Shown here one piece after another: positions 39,801 to 51,800 of a stretch of DNA of 64,000 nucleotides. The DNA is from Branchiostoma floridae (taxonomy: Eukaryota; Chordata; Leptocardii; Amphioxiformes; Branchiostomatidae), in assembly GCF_000003815.2 (NCBI RefSeq), contig NC_049996.1, positions 4,413,482-4,477,481 of the forward strand, in the 5' to 3' direction. The notes under the pieces were generated by a model. The model worked only from the letters and a program-made list of their open reading frames with translations. It was not told the DNA's origin and ran no database searches. Position 1 is the stretch's first letter; each line of letters begins with the position of its first letter. Both the position numbers and the translations under genes were made by a program.

Positions 39801-42800
39801 TGTCCTCCGTAAACTATTCACCCCATTCAAGCTCTGGTTCACTGATGAGGCCTTCTATAAATTGACTTGCATGGTCAGGTACCAGTTGATAGAGAAACAA
39901 TTTTGAATTTTCATCTAGAATACAAATAAGAGTTTTTATTGCCTCCAAGTCGTACAGTTCTTGTAGTGACATGGTAATAGGGTTTGAACAAGCATGTGTG
40001 TGTTTGATCCTGTTGCTCTGATTGAATGAGTAATACATGATTCCTGCAATGATTAATGACGTGGGGTGCCAGGCTGTATGTTGTAAAAGAATTGATCAGG
40101 GGAGCAAACAGGATGGATACGACAAAACTAGGAGTGTCTAATAGAGATAAGTATGTTCTTTTATCTTAAAAGAACATACTATTAGACACTCCTAGTTTTG
40201 TTGATTACTTTGGGATTATATGAATTTAATATGTCTTGCCTAAATTCTTACATACATGAGGCCATGTTGATTGGTTGAGATATTTTGTTTTGCCAAACAT
40301 AAATTCGTTGTGACTATCAGTTTTTTACCGTGGCAGTCTGTTTCTTTGTTTCTTTGCGTTTTAGTAATCATCTTGACTGCTCTGTCAGCCTGTGTTCATT
40401 GATAGCATTTAAAGAGTTTCCTCTACTTTCTTTTATATTCTTTTATGGTCTAATGTTTCAACTACCACCCTTTGTCATATACATTGTACGTCTTTACTCG
40501 TCTTGTTCTTTTGTTGTTGAAGATTTACGTCTTTTCTGTTCTTCTGTGTTTGTGTGTGTTTTTTGTTGTTGTCCTGTCCCTTCTCAAGGCCCCAGAGTTG
40601 TTTAAGGTAGGGATGTATGTGGGAATGATTCTTTGTCTTGTAAGTGTGATTGATCATCAAATGAAAGTTGTAGGACTTTCAAAGGAGTCAGAGTGCAAGT
40701 TTTACATTTGGTTGAAAATCTGTCCTATGAACAGGTATACATACCAAGACATAATAATCAACAGGGCAATCTGTTCCTCTACAATGAGCATTGACAATTA
40801 CAGCATGAAAGTAATATTATCATCTAATAAGTTAAACATAAATTATAATTGATTTAAAAAGAAACAGAAATCCTTACATGATTTAAATGCTTTTTGTCAG
40901 TTTTTGTCAGTGATTGATATGTTTGAAAATTTAATCCAGGGTTGTGGGGGAAAACTTTTGAATTCAATTGGATTCAAGTCCTAGAAAGATTCTTCAGCTG
41001 TCTGATAATCCAATTCTGTCTGTTTTTGCAGGAAATGTTTGAGAAAGTAAACAAGGCGTACGAGTTCCTGTGCAGCAAGTCTTCCCAGCGTCCCGAGGGG
41101 CCGGACCCGATGAACATCGTCCTCATCCTCCAATCACAGAGCATCCTCTTCAAGAGATACAGGGATGGTGAGATGTCCGAAAATATTACTTCGTCAAAAA
41201 TCGTAGAAGCAACAATATTATAGCTGCTATGAAATAAACAGCTTGACTTTTTACATTTCTGGGACAGATTCTCACTTTAAAGGTTTAAGGATGGTAAGAC
41301 TAAGATATCTAAAATAGGTTGATACAAGAATCTTTCATTATGTTTTTGATCATCATTTTCTTAATATGCTGTCGCATTTTGCTGATCATTCCATATGATT
41401 GTTCTGAATATGTTATGGTCAGCAATTTCAAATCCTCAATCTGAATTCATTGTTCTACCAGACTGAGTGAATTTTATGATCATGTAGTTGTTGCCATTAA
41501 GATTCGTCACTAATGATCTAAAATTGATAATATTGGTATGGAACAATGACGGCTGAGACTCAAAAAAATTTGACTGCTTTTGACTTTATTCATCTTTCAG
41601 GGTTCTAGCTAGTGCATTTTAGCGTAGTGGCCCACTACGCTAAAATTTGTGACCACTACGCTGAAATAAGGGCCACTACGCTTATTTTAACTATCATTTG
41701 CTTGTTCAACAATGTCTAATCAATGTCTGAACAAAAAAAAAATGATATGCCATTCAAAACTGACTAAAAAATCCTCCAACTTTTAACTCTACATTTTCAA
41801 AATCTGACCGTGAAAAGGCTAAGACTCCCGTTCCACACCAATCTCCTGAGTGGTCACTTTGCTACCATGCCATTCCCACTACGCTAAAATGAAATCCTGG
41901 CTAGAACCCTGTCTTTCTCAAAAATGACAGAGATCCTTCTTCCGTTCTCCTTCCATTTATGCCTTTTATGTGCCTCTCTATTTCAGTGTGCTCTGACTTG
42001 AGTTTACAATAATATTGACCAACCAGCATTAAGGATATCATTTTGCCCTGGTGTTATTGGATCTGACGGTCTTTAGTAACTTGAAGGAAATTTATTTTGT
42101 TTATTTATTATAATAATAAATTCTTTAGCAAAAGCTTGTAATAATACTATCATGGCCTCTTCTTCAGTTTTGGCACCATACAAGTACGCTGGCTACCCCA
42201 TGCTCATCAAAACCATCCGGATGGAAACCGGTGACGACCAGCTCTTCTCCAAGTCTGCGCCTCTTCTCACGGCCGCGAGCGAACTCGCCTTCCACACGGT
42301 CAACTGTTCTGCGCTGAACGCGGAGGAGCTGCGGAGAGAGAACGGTATCGAGGTCTTGCAGGAGGCGTTCTCGCGGTGTATCAGTGTGCTGAGCAAGTCC
42401 AGTAAACCTGACGATCTGGCTGTGCAGGTGGGCCTGGCTGTTTCACATTAGCCATTGATTTAAAGCCACCTTTCTGTTAAACATAGTACCAGTTTCGTAT
42501 GGTATCTATGTACTGCTTACGATCAGACTGTAAGGTTTGATTCACTCATGATCATACTGGAAAGGACCTCTACCTGCAGTGTACTGTTACAATAGGATCT
42601 TTCACATGCTCAAAGTGACTGGCTCTCCCGTCTGATTTAGAACGCACAGATATAAAAAAAGAACCTACTCATGATCATGGTCTAGAGCTCTCCAAATATA
42701 CAGTTAGTAGAAGCCGCTTAATTGCACAGCTTATTTGCCAGTGAATTTCGTGCAATTATATTAATATCAAGTGTTCATAACTAATATCCGAGACTCATAA

Positions 42801-45800
42801 TGATGGTGGAAAGCTGATAATTAACCACAATTTAAGCCTTAGATTTTGTATGACAGCTACTGTAATGGTTGTATAATTACCTAGTACCTACATCTGCCTG
42901 AAGATGGCTCAGCTCATACAAATGTAGATCATCAGCTTAAAATTTCAGTGGTAGAAATAAACTTTATTCAATTTGTTTGTGTATTGTTTTTTCAGGTGTC
43001 CTTGCATCGGGTGCTTAACTGTAGCTGTAGATAACTAATAGTATATGAATCAGCTTGAAAAGTTTGTGTATTCTGAACTGTTATTGTTTGTTGACAATCA
43101 TGTTAAACTTTGTTGTTTGTTCAGGTGTGCATGCACATCAGCAGGTGCTATGCTGTAGCTGCACAGTTTGAGGGTTGCAGAGAGAAGATCATTGAGATCC
43201 CAGCCATTATTAAGGACCTGTGCAGAATCCTGTACTATAAGGTGGGTACAGAAACATGGTAGGGTGGTGTACATAGGTATGAATTGTGGACATTTTATAG
43301 AATGAGAATAAATTGGAACAACTGAAGATCTTTTAGGGAAAGCTGGTACCATTTTTTTTCATATCGGTAATCCCATGGAGTGTGCTTGCATAAATATGTA
43401 TAAAAGGAAGCTTGTTTTTAGATAAAGCATTGAACTTTTGCATAAAGCGTGTTAGTAAAATGTTCCAAACTGTTGACTCTGAGTATAGTAGCTTTTAAAT
43501 GTATGATTTATCAATTTGAAAGCATTTCACTTACAATTCATAACAAACACTGTCAAGAAAATCAAACATTGTCATAATTTACCATCTGCAGTCACTGTGA
43601 TGTTTCCTAATAACCACTGTCGTGACAGATACCATAATTGATTTAAAAACTTTAGGCAGGTGCCCTGTGAGAGCTGCTACAGCTGTAAATCTCTAACTAT
43701 ACTCACAAAACTTTAATTTGTGTCTTTATCAGGACCTGCCCAGGATGTGCAGTGTAGCTACAGAATGTGTGTCTGCCTTCTGTGTGGATTACTACCTACA
43801 GAACCACCTGTAAATCTCTGTATACTCATGAAACTCTTGTGTCATCCCCAGGACTTGCCCAGGATGTGCAGTGTAGCTACAGAATGTGTGTCAGCCTTCT
43901 GTGTGGATTATTACCTACAGAACCACCTGCTCCAGGCAGGGGTGCTGTGGCACCTCCTACAACTGTAAATCTCTGTAACTTATAAAACTCTTGTGTCATC
44001 CCCAGGACCTGCCCAGGATGTACAGTGTAGCTACAGAATGTGTGTCAGCCTTCTGTGTGGATTACTACCTACAGAACCACCTGTAAATCTCTGTATACTC
44101 ATGAAACTCTTGTGTCATCCCCAGGACTTGCCCAGGATGTGCAGTGTAGCTACAGAATGTGTGTCAGCCTTCTGTGTGGATTATTACCTACAGAACCACC
44201 TGCTCCAGGCAGGGGTGCTGTGGCACCTCCTACAACTGTAAATCTCTGTAACTTATAAAACTCTTGTGTCATCCCCAGGACCTGCCCAGGATGTGCAGTG
44301 TAGCTACAGAATGTGTGTCAGCCTTCTGTGTGGATTACTACCTACAGAACCACCTGTAAATCTCTGTATACTCATGAAACTCTTGTGTCATCCCCAGGAC
44401 CTCCCTAGGATGTGTAGTGTAGCTTAGACAGGATGTGTGTCAGCCTTCTGTGTGGATTACTATACAGAACCACCTGCTCCAGGCAGGGGTGCTGTGGCAC
44501 CTCCTACAACTGTAAATCTCTGTAACTTATAAAACTCTTGTGTCATCCCCAGGACCTGCCCAGGATGTGCAGTGTAGCTACAGAATGTGTGTCTGCCTTC
44601 TGTGTGGATTATTACCTACAGAACCACCTGCTCCAGGCAGGGGTGCTGTGGCACCTCCTACAACTGTAAATCTCTGTAACTTATAAAACTCTTGTGTCAT
44701 CCCCAGGACCTGCCCAGGATGTGCAGTGTAGCTACAGAATGTGTGTCTGCCTTCTGTGTGGATTATTACCTACAGAACCACCTGCTCCAGGCAGGGGTGC
44801 TGTGGCACCTCCTACAACTGTAAATCTCTGTAACTTATAAAACTCTTGTGTCATCCCCAGGACCTGCCCAGGATGTACAGTGTAGCTACAGAATGTGTGT
44901 CAGCCTTCTGTGTGGATTGCTACCTACAGACTGAACCACCTGTAAATCTCTGTATACTCATGAAACTCTTGTGCCATCCCCAGGACTTGCCCAGGATGTG
45001 CAGTGTAGCTACAGAATGTGTGTCTGCCTTCTGTGTGGATTACTACCTACAGAACCACCTGTAAATCTCTGTATACTCATGAAACTCTTGTGTCATCCCC
45101 AGGACCTGCCCAGGATGTGCAGTGTAGCTACAGAGTGTGTGTCTGCCTTCTGTGTGGATTATTACCTACAGAACCACCTGTAAATCTCTGTATACTCATG
45201 AAACTCTTGTGTCATCCCCAGGACTTGCCCAGGATGTGCAGTGTAGCTACAGAATGTGTGTCTGCCTTCTGTGTGGATTATTACCTACAGAACCACCTGT
45301 AAATCTCTGTATACTCATGAAACTCTTGTGTCATCCCCAGGACTTGCCCAGGATGTGCAGTGTAGCTACAGAATGTGTGTCTGCCTTCTGTGTGGATTAC
45401 TACCTACAGAACCACCTGCTCCAGGCAGGGGTGCTGTGGCACCTCCTACAACTGTAAATCTCTGTAACTTATAAAACTCTTGTGTCATCCCCAGGACCTG
45501 CCCAGGATGTGCAGTGTAGCTACAGAATGTGTGTCTGCCTTCTGTGTGGATTACTACCTACAGAACCACCTGCTCCAGGCAGGGGTGCTGTGGCACCTCC
45601 TACTCTACCTCTTCCACTATGACTACACACTGGAGGAGGGAGGGGTGGAGAAGTCAGATGAATCCAACCAACAGGTAGGTGGGGGAGGGGTTCATCTATA
45701 AGTGGGTTCATTGTACCAACTGCACATGCAGTTTGCTGCATTGTGGGTAAATGTCAAAGTTGAAAAAGGCCTCTGAGACAAAACACACCCGGACGTGTAT

Positions 45801-48800
45801 AATGTTTGAAACATGTGATGTCTAGACAAGATTTTGTTTACAAGTTAGGGGCCTTCAATTTTGACCTTTTGCATGTGCACTTGGAACCTTGAATCTGCTT
45901 ATTACAGATCTCTTTACCTTCACCAGCACTGTCACATGCACCTCTTGCACCTAGCTTTAGAACTGTTGATTTTGATGACCTGGTAATATCGAAATGGTTT
46001 CAGAAAATGTACATTGTAAGTCTGAGAAATGAATACCTTTGTACTGTCAATCATTGTCTCTTTTCACTGGTGAAAGGTCAAGGGTGAAAGGTCACACATT
46101 GATTTCGTAGAGTTATATTTTCTCAAGCACTGGTTGTATGAGCTTCGGTGAGTGCTATCACTGTCATGATAACACTTTGACAGATATGTGTGGCTATACA
46201 CACTTTCCCACTGCTTGAATGACCTTGAATGATTGCTGTTTCTATGGCGATTCTGTGATTGACAGCTCTCCTCTTTTCCATGCTTCTCAAGTCGGAGTTT
46301 GACCACCCAAATAACTTGCAAGTAAGTCACATTGCGAAACACCTTCTTCCGCTCCTTGTTTCTACTGTTTCATTCTGATCAGTTCCCTTTATTATATGTG
46401 TGATCACCATGCCATGTTACATGATGTGTTGTGTTGTGTAGTAGAATCTCTTTTCAGTATAAGATCTAAATGTTTTTGTCACCCAGTGGAAAAAACATGT
46501 TGTTTTGCACTTACAACAATGTACAGTCACTCACTAATACCAATGAAGTTTGACATCCAGGTAATATAAAAGATCATATACAATGCAAAAGTCACTGACA
46601 ACACATGCAACTGGATATACATGCAGTCTTGTTAATATGGTCAGATAATAGATTTGCCATCTACTATAATGATCTTTTGTCATTGACTGTTTACAAAATC
46701 AATATCAGTCACTAATGAAACACAGTGGATGCCATCTGATGTCTCTTTACAAAATCTATCCAGTAGTCCAAGTCACTTTTCTATAATGTACACTCCATAG
46801 ACCGTCTGTCTATTACTGTAAATGCAGAAATGTTCGCGGTGGATTAATGTTCGCGGTGGTCACCGCGAATTTAAAACCACCGCGAACATTTTTTCTGTTA
46901 TGGTATTAGACTGCAGTCTATGGTGTTACCGCGAACTTAAATCCACCGCGAAAGTTCCCTTTTCCCGCCTCCGCGAAATTAAATCCCCGCGAACTTAAAT
47001 GCATTTACAGTATGTAACACATCACATCCCTGCACTACACAAGTTGTCAGAGTTGTCTTCTACTAAGTTACCCTATTCTGAAAACCAAACTTGATGAGAG
47101 CTCATGGCTTAGGGAATTCTTTAGAAATCATGTCATCGTACATACACCTATTGTACTCTCATCCCCCAAAACATGGACATATGTCCATCCAAATGACTGG
47201 TGGATAGCAATCCTCCGGCTTGCCAAGGAGTGCCAGAGGTAACCTTATGATATCACTGTCACACAGCACGAAAATGATAGGCTAACTTGTCTATGAGCTT
47301 TAGATGACATATTTGGCAGTCATACACAAGTTGTCTCTTAATCATTGTCTTATTTTCGTACATGGCCCAATGTTCTCAGGTCACCAAGCCCTACTCTGCT
47401 TAAAGGGTTCATATTCACTGAATTTCAGGCAAAGAAAATATGCGCAACCCTCTGTCGATTTTAAAATCTGGCATAATTTTCATTAAATATGGCATAAGCT
47501 CATTGGCTCAGGGTGACAGCATTAACAAAGTCCAAAGAAGATTGGTTATTTTATAGGTATGTTTGGTGATATGTGCATTTTTGTAATCCTGGCTGGAACA
47601 AAATTTATCTTAGTTCAAATTTAGAAACACCTGGTTCAAAACCAAAATTACTTCCCTTTTGTAGTTTAGGAGATGGCCAACAAGCTGGCCCAAAATTAAT
47701 CTAAGTTCTAATTTAGGAACATCTGGTTTTAACCAAAACTTCTTTCCTTTGCTAATTTAGGAGGTGGCCAACAACCTGGCCCGGCTGAGTATGCAGGCGC
47801 TGGCCCGGTTAGGGGGCTACCTGGACGGGGACCAGAAAACACCAGACAACCCCGCCGTGAAGAGGTCCATAGCAGCCATGTTAACTCCTTATCTCAGCAG
47901 GCAGCTCAACAAGGACGACCCTCGGGAGGTAGGTTAAAGGTCAGGGATCAGGGGTTAGAGGTCACACAAGTCGTGGAAAAGGATAAGAAAAGTATTAGCT
48001 ATGAAGAGGTCCATAGCAGCCATGTTAACTCCTTATCACAGCTGGCAGACAACAAGGACAACCCTTGGGAGGTAGGTTAAAGGTCAGGGGTCAGGGGATG
48101 GAGGTCACATAAGCCATAAAAGTCTGAACAACCCAGCTGTTGATTAGAGGTCGATAGCCGCCATATTATCTTGCTACTTACCTCAGCAGGCAAATTAGTA
48201 AGAAAGAACCTTGGGAGATAGGTCAGAGGTCAAGGTTCAAGTAAAGAGGTCATGTATTGACAGTGCAAGTTACATACAGCATGTCTTCAAGGATGATGAA
48301 GAGACCAAAAAAAATTATTGACCGGGCCATTAGAATGATGGAGTCCATCTGGCCAAGTTTAAAAGAAGAATGCTCAATTTGTTTCAGTTTAGTTAGCTTA
48401 AGCTGGAAGGAGATCAACAGTTGTTGTCCCATTTTTGCAGGTGCTGAAGATCCTAAACAGCAACACAGAGAACCCGTACCTGATCTGGGACAACGGGACC
48501 AGGATGGAGCTCACAGAGTTCCTCCAGACCCAGCAGTCGGAGAAGATCCGTACCGGGGAGTGCGATCCTTCGTACGGCGCAGACTTCTGCTTCACCATAC
48601 ATGAGAAGGAACTGCAGGTGGGAGAGATCTACGTCAGGGTGTACAACGAACAACCCACATTCCCACTGGAGGTGAGTACTGGAGACAAGTTCGGGGTCTG
48701 TAGGGCTACAGGTTACAGTTACAGGTGAGAGAGATCTACGTCAGGGTGTACAACGAACAACCTACATTCCCACTGGAGGTGAGTACTGGAGACAAGTTTA

Positions 48801-51800
48801 GGGTCTGTATATGTAGGGCTACAGGTTACAGTTACAGGTGGGAGAGATCTACGTCAGGGTGTACAACGAACAACCTACATTTCCGCTGGAGGTGAGTACT
48901 GGAGACAAGATTGGGGTCTGTAGGGCTACAGGTTACAGTTACAGGTGGGAGAGATCTACGTCAGGATGTACAACGAACAACCCACATTCCCACTGGAGGT
49001 GAGTACTGGAGACAAGATTGGGGTCTGTAGGGCTACAGGTGGGAGAGATCTACGTCAGGGTGTACAACGAACAACCCACATTCCCACTGGAGGTGAGTAC
49101 TGGAGACAAGTTTTGGGTCTGTAGGGCTACAGGTGGGAGAGATCTACGTCAGGGTGTACAACGAACAACCTACATTCCCACTGGAGGTGAGTACTGGAGA
49201 CAAGTTTAGGCTCTGTAGGGCTACAGGTGGGAGAGATCTAGGTCAGGGTGTACAACGAACAACCCACATTCCCACTGGAGGTGAGTACTAGAGGCAAGTT
49301 TGGGCTCTGTAGGGCTACAGGTGGGAGAGATCTACGTCAGGATGTACAACGAACAACCCACATTCCCACTGGAGGTGAGTACTGGAGACAAGTTTTGGGT
49401 CTGTAGGGCTACAGGTTACAGTTACAGGAGGGAGAGATCTACGTCAGGGTGTACAACGAACAACCCACATTCCCACTGGAGGTGAGTACTGGAGACAAGT
49501 TTTGGGTCTGTAGGGCTACAGGTTACAGTTACAGGTGAAAGAGATCTACGTCAGGGTGTACAACGAACAACCCACATTCCCACTGGAGGTGAGTACTAGA
49601 GGCAAGTTTGGGCTCTGTAGGGCTACAGGTGGGAGAGATCTACGTCAGGGTGTACAACGAACAACCCACATTCCCACTGGAGGTGAGTTGGGGAAGTAAT
49701 CTTGGGGTCTGTAAGTCTATAGGTTATGTACACAGTCAGGATTGGGGTTCATGGGTTTTGTATGTTTGTTCAAACTGTTGTAGTGCCAAATGGCACATAA
49801 GGCAGCAAGTTGTTTTTGTTATTTCAGTAACGGTACATTTTTAAACCAGGTTTTGCAATATATTAACCCTTCTCTTTAAACGTGCTCAAAGTACCTAATG
49901 GACGTTTTGAAAAGGGCTTGGGGAGCAAGCTTGAACTACATACAGCTTCTAGGTATAGCTAGGTATGTATGTATGTATGTATAGCTGGAGGTTATAGCTA
50001 CAGTGAGGGTTGGACTCAAGTTTCGTTGTGGACTTTTGTTGAGTATCCATGAATAGTTTCATCTGGTTGGTAAAATCTAAGATATTGGAATTTTAATGAA
50101 TACACAAGTTCTGACAACTTTATGTAAGAAAAATACTATGTATGCTAGCTGATGGACTTAACATAGTATCTGATTATCCAATGGATATCGCCATTCAGTA
50201 TTACTCACCTTTCAGCACCAAGGACAAGTATGGTTGTTCCAAAAACTCATTTAAGGCTTCTTAGAGTCAAACTCATTGTTCTTAATATTCTTTTTTGTCT
50301 TTCAGGATGCTAAAGGCTTCACAAGGAAGTTGATTGACTTCTTAGGTTCCCAAGCAGAGGTGAGACCCACTGTTTTGTAACTGTTGTGTGTAGGAATGAC
50401 TTTAACGGTGCACACACCAATTCTTCCGCGACAGGGGTCCGAGATAGTGCGCGACAAAAATGTGACGAAAGGGTCTCGAGGGTCCGTGTTTGAGATCAAA
50501 TTTCTCATAATCTGCTGCAAAGTGGCATTTAATACTGGCATGGCTAAAAAGCGTAAGAAATGATGTGTTTTTGGTGCAAATTGGTTTTGGGCCCGAGTGT
50601 CACTTCCTTGTATTTCTACGCATTGGAAGTGATTCGCCCGTTGTCCCAGATTCCCCGTCTATATGCGGTCTGTGAGCCGTGTTGCTATGCCTCGTGCGTC
50701 GGGTTATTGTAAAAATCTCAGTGTTACGATTTTCTTTATTTTTTGCTTGATTAATCTTAGATGTATTCTCTTTCCGACAATATTAGTCATTTTCATGACT
50801 AAAATATAGGTGATAGGTTTATTTCCACATCAAAATTCCCCTTTTTTTGCATACTTTTTAACGTGAAAAAAACTTTTCTCCCCCCAAAATTATGACAAGT
50901 AGAGAGAGTGAAGAAACTGAAAACCGGCTGTTCTTAATTAAAGCTGGAGTGATACCCTTCATTCCCATATACGGCTATTCTGCTTTAGATTTATTTTCTT
51001 GAAGAGACGGCCTCTCGACTTGAGGGTGCGCAGCCTCGATTTGAGACCCCAAATAAACTGGGGTGTGCACCGTTAATAATACTTAGACTCAGGGACTCCC
51101 GTGTAGTCCGACACAAGAGGTAGTCAGGTGGGCCCAGCAGGAATGAGGCAGGCTGAGCATAGAAATCGTTAACAGCTTAAGTCATAAGTCATAGTGACTG
51201 TGTGTTTTATGCTAATGACCAATGTTAATTAATGGGCCAAGATTATGTTATATTGTGCCTTAGTATGTTCTTTATGCCAGTGTCATATGGAATGATGAAC
51301 ACTACAAACTAGAAGTAGTGTGTGAAGAAAGGCTGTCTGTACAACCTTTCTTAGCCATAAAAAACAAATCAGTAATGTTCTATGGATAGTACAACTACAT
51401 TGAGATACCTAAGTGTGTTCTTTATGCTGTGTGTTGAGTTGACAATAATATTATGTTTTTGTTTTGATCTACCTTGTCTAGTACCTGCATTCCCTGCTGG
51501 CACTGTCCCAGGGTACGATGGACACCACGAAGGAGAGTAACAAGCAGCGGCTGCGGGATGTGGAGATGGCGCTGGAGGCCCTCAGGAACGTGATCAGGAA
51601 CAACCCAGGTCAGGGAAGGGGACTTTAGCTTGCCAGATATTTAGCAAATGTGTGATTTTCAGCTTGCTATCTTCTCCAAATAAGTTTATGAATACATGAC
51701 ACTGTATCTGTTTATATATAGCCACTATAACCGCCCTTTGACGTAACACACCAGATTTTGTATCTGTATCCGATTCTATAGCTGTTATAACCACCCTCCG

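Noticed and set aside
43720-45474. Many 70-106-codon frames such as [14 protein letters not shown]
   Set aside because: They are out-of-frame readings of the exon 23 copies; the true frame is [11 protein letters not shown].
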